A stretch of DNA of 64,000 nucleotides from Caprella mutica (lineage: Eukaryota; Arthropoda; Malacostraca; Amphipoda; Caprellidae): the NCBI GenBank assembly GCA_947561585.1, contig CANNZV010000508.1, forward strand, positions 310,001 through 374,000, given 5' to 3'. A program made the translations under genes and the position numbers. The notes under the pieces are model-generated. The model saw only the letters and a list, made by a program, of their open reading frames with translations. It was not told where the DNA came from and made no database searches. This document shows, piece by piece, positions 45,985 to 57,900 of this stretch. Positions within the stretch are counted from its first letter, which is position 1, and each line of letters begins with the position of its first letter.

Positions 45985-46344
45985 GTATTCCCTAATTCGG
46001 TCCTCTAACAAAAAATAATTGCCAATCAAACTTATGATAAAGCGAAGGCAATTTTGCTAGAGGCTTTTACCGAAGAAACTCCTCAAAAATTCCCCGTAAA
46101 TAAGCAAATAATTTATATTAATTTTGTGTTGGGTGTAAATGATTCATTTCTTTATTAAGTCGAATTTAAGAAACTTGTTGATTCGGTTAGAGATTTAAAT
46201 AACACACTCAATGATTTCTTGTTATACATCAAATGGAGTGGATTGCCATCAAAATACCAAGATTTAATTGTCAATATTTCTAATAAAGCTTATCCAACTT
46301 TGACTGAATTGAGTGATCATTTTTTAGAGGCCAGTAATATATGA
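45985..46344 (+). pseudogene. Retroelement gag-like relic
   Basis: In successive frames the plus strand reads ANQTYDKAKAILLEAFTEET and FKKLVDSVRDLNNTLNDFLL, then LPSKYQDLIVNISNKAYPTL, ending FLEASNI and a stop. The pattern (Y..AK..LL.AF; DFL.Y..W.GLPS..Q..IV.ITN) resembles Gag-like capsid regions of insect LTR elements. Broken by stops; no protease/RT follows. Confidence 0.5.
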
Positions 46345-46349
46345 ATCTC

Positions 46350-47365
46350 ATATGCCTAAAAATTGAGAGGTTAGAGAGTTGCTGCTAATACTCAAGTATG
46401 TTCGTCTAGTAACCTCAAATGTATACATACTCTGTGATGATATGTCCAATGTAATTTCTTAATTTATCATTTCTTGTCATTTCAGAGTAAGTTGGTCAAA
46501 TTAATAGAGTAGAAGTTATGTTCTAAATATTTGATAGGCAGTCATTATAATTGGAATTGTAGTTTTATATATCATATGGAAAATTTTTCATGTGCAGATC
46601 CAAACATTAGAGTTTTCTTTGCACTGGTGGTATTAGCAGTAGATTATTCAGATCGTAGACAGGTACATACAAATAAGGAATCGGTTTCAGGTTGCATAAG
46701 TTCAATGTCTGGCCAGTTAAAAATTACTGATTCACTTTTAAAATTGTTATCAGTAGTTCCTAATGTTTCAGGCAAAAGTAATGTGACTATTGATACTATT
46801 AAGGACATGGCTAGTCAAAAAAACTTCACTACTACTGATTAGACCGACCATGGAACTTGATTTACAGATAGTAAATCTCTGCAAATTAGTTGAATAAACT
46901 ATTCTCAGGAAATTGTTACAAACTCTGTTAAAGTTTTATTTACAATAGTAAATGAGCAATACTTAATCGGATTTCAGATATATGCCGGTACATATCGGCA
47001 TTAACTAATACTTGTTATCTTGAATCATAATTATGAATGTTACATGCAAACTATATAAATATTATTTGGGCAAAGCTAAGAAAATACAAGATGACTACTT
47101 GAGAAAAACCTATACATATATCACTAGATTGTGCTCATTCAAAATAAATTAAATGTTCTTTTATTTAATAATCAATCATTGATTAAATGAGCAAAATGAA
47201 CCATATTTTAAAATGGAGTATGATGATTCCATATAAAAATATATTAGCAAAGTTTTATTTATCACCTCCCCTTCCCACTTTCACAACCTATATCTCAATA
47301 TAACAAAACCAAACAAAATTAATTACCTAATCTAATCGATCACGAGTATTTATAGCGCAGTGATA
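46350..47365. other. Intergenic, one unassigned ORF
   Basis: A 103-codon frame at 46531-46842 (SVSGCISSMSGQLKITDSLL) has no recognised motif. It follows the gag relic and might be a decayed part of the same element. The remainder is AT-rich. Confidence 0.3.
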
Positions 47366-48183
47366 TACAGGATAGGTCAAAAAAACGAACCCCAACTTTG
47401 AATTAATATATCCCAAAAACTACTAACTTCCTGTATTTTTATATAATCAAAAATACATTCATCGATATTGATGCTATAGTGATTATAGTAAACGGTGTCA
47501 AAAGTATGCTTGCGCAAAAATATAAAATTACGAAGATTGCTTTTGTATATCATAAAAACAGCGTAATCCATTATACTTATAACATAAAAATAACAAACCA
47601 GTATAAAATAAATATTCAATCTATATTTCATCTTAACTATCTACCGACTCCCTCCAAATGTCTCCATTTCTTGCCGAGCATAGCTTAATCTTTGTACTCA
47701 TTACTGCCATATAACAAACGCTGGGCGACCTTTCCTAACCGATTATTTCACTAAACCATGCAATTGAGGGGCCACAAAGATCACCTGACATGACACCAGG
47801 TCATTTTCTCTTATGGGGATTATTTGAAGAGTTTAGTGTTATACTCTAACACTATGTTTTATACTCTAACACATATTAAGACTAAATATTTAGTTAATAA
47901 TAATTGTTTGTTAATGATATGTTATAAAATATTATTGTGCTAATATTTCTGTAATAAAAATATAAATTTCGTAATTCGTTTGTTTGTACGCAAGCATACT
48001 TTTGACACCGTTCACTATAATCGCTATTGCATCAATATTGATGGATGAATAGTTATGAATTTTCCTTTATTGTGTAAAAAAAAGTAGACAAACACAATGC
48101 CATATTTATAAAAATCATAACGTTTGCAGATTTTGAGACATATCAATTCAAAGTTGGGTTTCGTTTTTTTAACCTACCCTGTA
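47366..48183. mobile_element. mariner-type element, internally deleted
   Basis: Ends TACAGGATAGGTCAAAAAAAC and its complement (GTTTTTTTAACCTACCCTGTA) at 48163-48183. Inverted matching continues inward, for example GTGTCAAAAGTATGCTTGCG at 47497 and CGCAAGCATACTTTTGACAC at 47991. The plus strand near 47770 reads GPQRSPDMTPGHFLLWGLFE, the mariner-type catalytic-region motif (RSPDLTP.DFFLWG). Most of the transposase is gone. Confidence 0.75.
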
Positions 48184-48186
48184 TAT

Positions 48187-48630
48187 GTTCTGCACCATTT
48201 GTCGATTTGAACAATCTGGAGAATGCGCTGCGCGTTTTTAATCCCCTAATACCGAGCCTGCGTACCTTCAAATTGTTTGTTATGAAATCGAATATTCTAA
48301 TATATGTGTAACCCGCAGACAGATCATTGAACAATCATGAAATGTACATTACCAGAAACTAGCGGATACAACAAACTTCAACATATTTTTCATTTAGCCT
48401 GTATAAAAAAAATATAAAGATTACTTTGAAAATTCAACAAACGTGCTTAGAAATCAATGACGATTACTTAGAAAATATCAACATAAATGGCCGTTGTGTA
48501 GTTCGTTGTATCCGCTAGTCATAATAAGTAAAAATAAAGGTATTTCCGCACGCTCGGCATTAGGGGTATAGAGATGTGCAGCTCATTCTCGAAATTGTGC
48601 AAATTGGCAAGTGGTGCGGAATATGTATAC
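48187..48630. mobile_element. Foldback element with ACTAGCGGATACAAC inner repeats
   Basis: Outer arms TGCACCATTTGTCGATTTG ... CCCCTAATACCGAGC (48190-48260) are mirrored at 48552-48628. Nested inside is a second inverted pair, ACTAGCGGATACAACAAACT at 48359 and its complement near 48500-48520. Entirely non-coding. Lies just beyond the copy B stop. Confidence 0.6.
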
Positions 48631-48998
48631 TTCAACTCTTCAGTTTAATCTAAATCGAAAGGAATGAAAATTATATATTAACCCCCTAAATTCAAGGGCT
48701 AGGTTAGAGGTGTAAAAAAACATAAGCAACGCATTATATAGTCTGTTATCATAATCGAAATAATAGAAAACAACTATTATCCCCCATAAATGAAAACTGC
48801 AAACAAAGATGACAATTGCCATATAATATAATCATAAGTGAAACATATGATTCAATCTTCAAAAGAGTTAACATGGAAATATCATATTTATATTATTAGA
48901 AGTTATTCTTCATTCCAACTAAATTAAATAATATATTATCAACATTGAAATACAAATCAATGTCCAAAATGTGTCGACAAATTCGTTTCTGTAAGCAG

Positions 48999-51900
48999 TT
49001 ACGAATTGTGTTGGTTTCCTGTAGTTGTTTGGGTTTCTTTACTTTCCTCATCGGATATATCTGAAATTCATAAAGATTTTGAAATAACAATGTCTTCCTC
49101 ATAATTTCAAACAAATAGGCTTGATTCAAATAATTTGGTTTTAACATTATAATCAGAACAATATGTATGGGAGATTTGGCTCTAAGATCACCATTTGTGG
49201 TATAAAAACTGATTACAAGCTAAAATTTGGTACAGACATCCCATATAGTATGTAGATTAACCAAAAAAGCGCCATCGGTTGGACATTGGGAAACCTCATT
49301 TTCAGATCCCCAAAACTCTAGTGGCAAGCGCGAATTAATCAAAATTAAATTTTTCAAAATAAGGTCATGTTATACATCATTTTTTTAGCATTTTTCATAC
49401 TTATTAACTTTTAAGAGCACTTCAACCCAAAGAGTAAAGACAGAAATTAGAAAACGTTTTTATTGCTCCGGTGATGACAGATGACCAAATCGCATCACAG
49501 TCACTGATGAAAGTCATTAGATATAAATGCAAGGTAAAATATTATATATTGTGAGTTTTTTGTTTCAAAATTTTATCCCATGGATTTCTAAATTTTTCAA
49601 CTGGTCTAACTATAAATGAGAAGAAATCTGAAATTTTTCTTTTTAAAGCTGGGTACGAAAAACTCATATGTATCGAAAGCATGTTCGTATCGAATGTACG
49701 GTGTTCCAAGCGTTTCAACATGCGGCAAATGCCGAGGAGTTTAATGCTCAAATGTACAAGTAATAGTGACAAAAATATTAATTTGAAGGATTTTTGGGTG
49801 CAGTTCCACCTATGATAGTACAATAACTGTATTTTTTTGTTGTATATTGCAGTTAATCTCAACAGGAGATGACTACAACAGTGATGATGCACAAGAAACA
49901 AAAGATGACAATATTTTTGAGATACTATCTATACAAATGTTGAAAGAATATATTATTATTGTAGTTTCAAAATGATTTTGATTGTCCAATAATAGTTTGA
50001 GACGTAAGTTCTCTTAAAAAGTTAATTAGTATAAAAAAGCTAAAAAAAATAATATATAACATGACCTTATCAGGAAAAATTGAATTTTGACTAATTCGCA
50101 CTTGCTACTAGAATTTTGGGGATCTGAAGATTAGGTTTCCCAAAGTCAAACCGATGGCGCTTTTTTTTTTAGTTAATTTACATATAATATGGGATGTCTG
50201 GACCAAATTTTAGCTTGTAGATAATTTTTTCCCACAAATTTTCCAATTCTAGAACAGAATTTTGATAAATTTTACCAACCAGAGTGGATAAAGTTCCAAT
50301 GTTGCACATCTGCTCTGATAACCACCAGGTAGAAAGTAGTTGTTGCACCGTATATAGCAGAAGTTATCAAGAAAACTGTGTTCCATGCAGCAATAGTTTC
50401 CTAAAAAAGGACATCTATTTAAGCAAGAGAAAACTAAATAATAAGATTAAAATTTCAAAGTATTGCAATTCGAATATGATTAGTAATAATATATATCAGT
50501 ATAAATGAATATTCGCGTTGTAAATAAATGGATAGTGAAAGGGAAAAGTAATTTATGATATTATCGCAAAGTTACAGGTATGTTTAAAGGGGTATCCTGA
50601 CAATTCGACGCCGGACAATTTGTCCCTGGACAATTCGTCGCTTGGACAATTCGTCCTTGGACATTTCTTTGCTGGACAATTCGTCGCTGATTGAGAATAA
50701 AAGAGATATAATTTATAATATTGGTGAAAGTGCATTCATTTAAATTATATATGGAGAGGTAATCTATTGAATGATTACTAGTAAAGCTTTTATTGCTTTA
50801 AAAAAATATTCCCTTTAATTTCATAAAATAGCGAAACTGCATGTGTGTTTGAAATATCTACCAAATAAACAGAACTATTTCAAACATACAAGCAATTTCC
50901 TATTGTTAATTTTTTGTAAGTTTTACTTAAGCTACAAATATTAATGCATATTAACAAATTAATGAAAAAAAAGTCGCTGTGAGTTTTCCACACTTGGGAG
51001 TTTTTTTCACTTTCAGTTTTCTCACTAGAATCGTTCGTGGAGGCTGTATTCTATGTATTTACGATTTCTTCCAATTTGTACAAATTGTTAATATTTTTTA
51101 CCCACACGAGATTGGAGAAAAAATATAAAACTTTGTCATTGCCATTGCAGTACACCGCTGAAGTCAGCGTTGCTAAAGTGTTGGCTAAACGGTAACGAGA
51201 GGCACTGAGAGTTGGTTTAGCGGTATGGAGCTGTACGACCTCCATACCAACGCCAATCAAACAAATGAATTGCTTTTTCAATGCCCGACATAGTTTCAGC
51301 AATTCTGTGTCCACACATTAAACGCCTACAACCATTCCAACAAAGTTTGTGCAACGTTTAATCATTGCCCGGACAAAGCTTGCAAAGCAACGGTGGGTTC
51401 AGCTTTTCTGATTTTTGAGTTGGAATTGCGGACCGAAATGTTCACGAACTTGTGTCTAATAATGCCAAGTTTTGATTGGGCGTTGTCGGCGCGGTGATGA
51501 ACCTTGTCGGAGCGGAAAATTACTGCTCCTTACCGCTCGTAATAGTTTGTGCTGTTCAAAACATTCGGAGCGGTAAGAGTGAACATAAACGGTGGTCGAG
51601 CGCATACGACGTTCCCTGAACGGGGACCAACTTCTGGTGAACGATAACAAGCGGTAATGATTATATCTTCTCGCTTCAGAAACGCTCCAGTAAAGTTCCT
51701 CCAGTGTAACCAGGCCTTCAAATGATGAGCTTCAACTATCAATTTCTATCAAAAATCTATAAAAATTTCTAATACATTTCATCCGCTCAACTCCGTAGTT
51801 AAAAACAGCATGCCGTTATACCAACTTGAAACTGCACTATCAACGCTCGCGTAAGGCTGATTTGCACCGTTGTCGCCAGCGGCAGTGGCAAAAAACTCCA

Positions 51901-54900
51901 GCATATGGAATCCTATGGGGCGTGACATACTAGAGAAAACTACGTCAAGCTCGGTGGCGGTTACCGCTGTCTTATTTTTTCTACCGTGCATGTTGGCGGG
52001 AAAATCAAATCCACGACCACGCGTGGCCGTTTTTCACGCTTTATCACGTTTTCTCAAGATTAACAACAATACCCTCGAGTATAACAAAACTACCTCGTAT
52101 TGTGAACAAAATTTCGTTTAGTCTGCTATGAATGAAAATCAGTTTTAGAAACCTAATTGCCCTTTCATGCCAAACTTAAGAAAATTTGTTCACTTTTCGA
52201 GGTAGTTCTCTTGCTCAATACTCTACATTCACAATTATTATATGGAGAAGTCCAATATAGAGCAGTTCTACTGTAATTAGCATTCAAATCAATAAATTAT
52301 CAAGTTTAAATTTATTTCAATAAGTATTGCCACACCACCATGGACTATAATGTTTAATATTGTGTCATATCTGAATAGAGTTCTTAAATTTCTGACAGGA
52401 AATGATTATACTATAAAGTATAATTGATGACTACTTTCTTACTACTTTTTATTACTAAGAGTAAATTAAAGATATTATTTCTTCTTACATTATTTTTAGT
52501 GATGAATCCAGTGATGGTTGGAGATAAGAATCCAGGGATGGAAGCAAGGGTGTTTGTGAGTCCAAAGAGAGTACCGGCAAACTGTGGTGATAAGTCCGCG
52601 TGGGAGCACATGTACCTATAATAGAAATCTGTAAGTTAAACTTAGTTTCCAGAAAAAATATATAATACTTAGCTATATTGTGTAAATTCAAATTATATAT
52701 CGATGTTGCTAATCGAGTAACCAATTTAGGAATTTAAATTTGAAAACAATCAAGAAAATTCAAATATTAAATTCTTTTTCAAAACTTTGATATATGATAA
52801 CTTTTATTTATTTGATAACTTTGATTTTGACTATAGAGCGGCTTTGTCAATAAACTTCAATGCGAAATATAATTAAATCATAAACCTGTGTTATATCTAA
52901 ACCTACCAACCTAGCACTCGAAAGTTCACTCAATATTGGAAATCTAGATGTGGTTGCTTTCACCAACACTTTTATAATCTTATAACCCTAGTAACCTGCC
53001 ACTGGTGCGAGTGCACCTCATGGAAAAATAATAATAACTCTAATTGGACGGCTTATATACAGAGTGTTCTAACTCACAAATCAGGAGCCAAACTGGCAGA
53101 GTGGCTTAATTAACTGATTATTTCACCGTAAATAACAGTTAGGGTTGGTACTCCTGTAACTATCATCGTAAATAAGAGATAGGGTACTTTCAGAGGAAAG
53201 AGTCAGTGTGATGATGTACTATCAGAAAAAAGAATCACAGTAATGATGTACTTTAAGAGAAATTAGTCACTTTTATTATGTACTATCAGAGAAAAGAGTC
53301 ACTGTGATGATGTGTTATCAGAAAGAGCCACTGTGATGATGTACTATCAGATAAAAGAGTCACTGTGTTGATTTACTATCAGACAGAAGGGTCACTGTGA
53401 TGATGTACTATCAGAGAAAAGAGTCACTGTCGTGATCTACTATCAAATAAAATGGTTAAAATTAACCTTATACACATTTCATATATTATTTTACATGTGT
53501 ACCTATAAATTTATCAACAGAAATAGTTTATGATAAATATAATTGTATACTGTTACTGTGCATTGCACTAACTTTTCTATTGTAGCAGCTCGTCGTCGTC
53601 ATGTGAACCTATTTCGTCGATTGCTAGTCAGCTAGTCGTGTCTATTTTCTTTACGGCATAGTGGAATAATCAACTGAGCTGTTTCGTTTTCAGTATATAT
53701 GCAAGGCCTATCAAAGCCCGATAATTCAAAATTTTGTGGGTTAGGACACTCTCTATATTTGCCCTCCAATTTTAAGTCGATCTGGAACATGTTTTTCATG
53801 AGTTTCACCTTTTCAAATAATTACAAACGATTAGACAAAAGAAGGTGATAAATGGTAAGATACTTGTATTATGAGCGTTTATTCATATATTAGGAGCAGA
53901 GAGTTATCTCTCCATTCATGAGGTGCACGAGTGTGTTTGAGAACATAAGGGTGAATGATAATCAGAAAACTAAAACTCTTAGCAGCTAAGCGAGAAGTGC
54001 GAGAGTATGCACCTCGTCAAGCTTGGCGAAGTTGAAATCCATGCACATACAACAGCAATACATAAGAAGCATTTCTAGTACCTTTGCTCCTTAATTTTAT
54101 TGTATATGGAATTTTTTTCTTTTACGTTTACCAATAGATGAGAACATATCAAATGTTGGTTTTCATGAAGAAAAAATATTGGAAGTCAATTCATTAAGAT
54201 TTTATAGTAGTTTTAGTGAGAGTTGATTCTGGCACGCTGATTCTTTTGAGGGCTAGGTTACTCTTGTTGAGAGGGTCAACCCACTTTTCAGAAAACTTTT
54301 TCATTTGTTGGCCGGTTGTTCTGAAATTTGTAAGGTTAATGTAACTTCGCAAACAAACACATTTTATTCATGTGATTTTTTTCGCTTTTGGCTTGGTTTT
54401 CGGAAATAAAGTAGTTTTTTATTTTTTTATAAAAAATTTGTATATATTTCAAATGACGAGAAGTGTATGAGTGTATATGCTAGAAAAAAAACTAAAACAT
54501 TTCAAAAAAATCATTTCAAACAAATCTATATAGAATTTTTAAACTTTCTTCCCGCTTTTTTTTCTATAAGCATTTTTGATGACTAACTAAAATGTTCAAA
54601 AAACATCTAATTTTCGGTTTTGAACTGTGATAAAAAGAAAACCAGAGTGAAAATTGAAAATGCCCTCTACAGATTTGTTAGAAATGTTTCAAGGATTCTA
54701 AAACTGTCATTTTTTCTTGTAACATGAAAATTCATTGACTTCACGTCTTTTTTAGGTAGATATACACATTTTACAGGAGAGCCCAAAACGTAGGGGAGAA
54801 CCGGGTGAGTTCGTACATTTTTCCTTTCAAGGCTTATAGAATCTTAATTATTCGGGATACAAGTTTGTTGTAACTCGCAATCGAATCTATAGGTATTCAA

Positions 54901-57900
54901 CTGCTCATAACTAGAAACTAAATTATTCAAAACCTTATGGTTCTCTCTTAATATAGATTTTAATGAGATGTATTTGTGTGTACGAACTCACCCGGAGGTG
55001 CGGGTGAGTTCGTACAAGCAGAGTATCACTCCGTACAGTACTGAAAACGTGGAAAAAAAAGGAAAATTCAGTAGGAATTTCATAAACATTATGGAAAATA
55101 TTTCAAAACTTCCTTACAATTGACTAAAGCCCTTTTGAAATAAAAAATCACAAAAGGCTTCATCACCGATGTCTTCCAAACTAGATTATAATCTTATTTT
55201 TAAATGGAAATAGCAAACAAAAATAAAAAACAAATGTTACACGCCACAACAGTTGTGAAGTTTACATTTTCCAATGTAAATTAAACCAAGTAAGTCTCTT
55301 CAAACCTTGTACATGAAAAAGACAATATTTACATTTGATAGTCAAAGAAATTTGGTTCAGCAGGATTTATAGAAATCTTTGAGAAGGATTTTAAATGGGT
55401 CGCAATTTCCCTGATTGATACTAGAAAATAGTAATATAATAATGCGTACCGGGTGTCCCAAAAAATGCACAAACATTTTAGCAGCTGATAACTGAATTGT
55501 TATTTTTTTCTTAGCAGACTGAACCCATTGAATGGAGTGATGGTAGGTGACGTAACTTTGAAGAAAGGAAATTTATTCTAAATTGCTAAACGCAGTTGAA
55601 GTGCAAAGACAATTTAGGAGGGACTCCCAAAAAGAACCACCAACACAGGTTACCATCACTGGAATTAGAAATAGGTTTGTAGCTGATGGAACTGTTCAGG
55701 ACGTCCATAAGAAGCGTTCAGGAAGACCACGTAGATCGACACACCTCACAAAGGAGGAAAGATTACTAAACGTTTCAGCGAAGTCCATGAAAGTCTGCGC
55801 AGCTAGCTAGTCGTGAGGCAGACATCTCAAAATCATCATTTTGAAACTCTCTCCTAAATTTTCTTTGCACTTCAACTGCGTTTTCATACTTCCAGTAGCA
55901 TTTTAAAATCACTTTTCTTTCTTAAAATTTCACTCGGCCAATGGGTTCAGTTTGCAACGAAAAACAAACAATTGAGTTATCACCTGTTAAAATGTGTATA
56001 CTTTTTTGGGACAGCCTCTATATTGTGTAACCACTAACCTTATGTAATGTTTTAAACAAGTATTGTTTACAATTTTGCTCACATATGTATACCAAATAAT
56101 TTTCATATAAATGCCGCTTCACATGATCAATATTATTGACAAAATTTACTAATTGTATCAATATACTGATCTTCTGAACGGGGTACTGATGGACTGATGA
56201 AAATATTGATGCGATCAAAAGTGCTCAGAAATCTCTTCAATATTTGAGCAATAAGCGCAGTGCAAAACTTTTTATGTCCTTAATTTCAGCACAACACAAG
56301 CTCTTCCTTAGGGAGTCAGAGCTGATGGAAATATTGACAGTACATTATTGATCGTGCAAACTCGATATTGTCAATATCCATTATTGCCAAAAAAAATTGA
56401 TCGTGTGTGCCCTGCTTAAAAGTTCGACTATGTTTTAGTATTATACACTATATACTATGTATTGTATATTTGACCAAGCCAGTAAATTGCGATCTCGAAA
56501 TTCTGACTTAAATTTATTTGAACTAGATAATTAGTTACACAATTCAGGAAATCTTAATCAACGTTCACACGATCAATATGTATTGACAGTATTTTTATTG
56601 ACAATATTGGATATTCACAATATCGAGTTCGCACGAAAATACTATCAATATTTCCATCGGTAGTTGCTCTTACTCCCTAAGGGTACGTTCACACTACAAG
56701 CGGAGCAGCGCGGAGCGCCATTAATATTATTGTTTTTTTTTGGACCGCCGCTCCGCTTGCAGTGTGAACATCCAAGCGTCTCTGCATACGAATACCAGAC
56801 GAATACCGCTGCTTGTAGTGTGTTTGAGCCCTAAGGAAGAGCTTATGTTGTGCTGAAATGAGGGAAAGAAAAAGTTTTGCACTGCGCGTATTGCTCAAAT
56901 ATTGATGAGATTTCCGAGCACTTTTGATCGCATCAAATATTTCATCAGTCCATCAGTAGCCCGTTCAGACGATAAATATATTGATACAATTAGTACATAT
57001 TGTCAACAATATTGATCATGTGAATCTGCCTTTAGGATCAATCTTCAATACTAGCACGGGGTTATGAAAATTCCCCTGTCTATAGTATTTCTTTTAATAG
57101 AGAAGAATTTCAAGTTATAAGATTATTTGTCAAGATACTCTACAGGCGTATATCCTATAGCTAGTTTGTAGGTAACTGGATAGTAGTCACAATAAATTTA
57201 GGATGGAAGTTTTAAGTGAATTCGATAGTTTCTATTATAAGCACGGTCACGAATTTTCGGCTCGAATCAGCAAATAATTTAGTATTGCCCTACTGTTTTC
57301 AATCCTAGTAGGGGGTTATCGAAATTCCTCTGCCTTTATATCTCTGAATCAGAGAAAAATTTCACAATTAGAAATATTTTGGAAAGAGGCTATAGTCAAT
57401 ATTAAATGAATTGCCTAAGACTAGTTTGTAGTTAAATGGCTCACTTAAACTATATCACCAAGGCCTGTTTACTAGTACCAGACTAGATAGGTAATTCTTT
57501 AAAACTTATATATTCAAAACTTACAATAACAGGTGAAAATGATCCAAATTGTATTTTCTATTCCATTAATAATTACTATAAGAAATGTTATAAAAACAAA
57601 CATTTATCTTTGCACGCGCATATCTAGGCTTAAAGTACAAACGAGCACAAACAAATATTAACGTGACGAATGCAAATAAAGAATAAACAATCGACTGAAA
57701 GCGGTGGATATCTTATAAATTAGCACATGTTGTACAATGTACACCACTCGAGAAAGAACAAGAATTCCTATGACAATTGTTAATACCTATTAATCGATCG
57801 GAAATCCGGTTTCGATTCTTACTATCAACCTTTTATTGTACTTAGGATCATATTTAGTCAGTTAAATCAAGTATGAAAACAAAGTTTAGATGACCGATGA

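Noticed and set aside
46531..46842. 103-codon plus-strand frame as a gene
   Set aside because: No known motif, and it starts by chance after the gag relic; mentioned only as unassigned.
49455..49530. Possible C/D-box snoRNA (GTGATGAC and CTGATGA words)
   Set aside because: It lies inside an inverted-repeat element, on the strand opposite to the host gene, and box spacing and terminal stem are not convincing.
51051..51991. Several minus-strand frames of 64-87 codons in a GC-rich block
   Set aside because: They overlap in different frames, show no domain, and the block has loosely inverted ends typical of an old DNA element.
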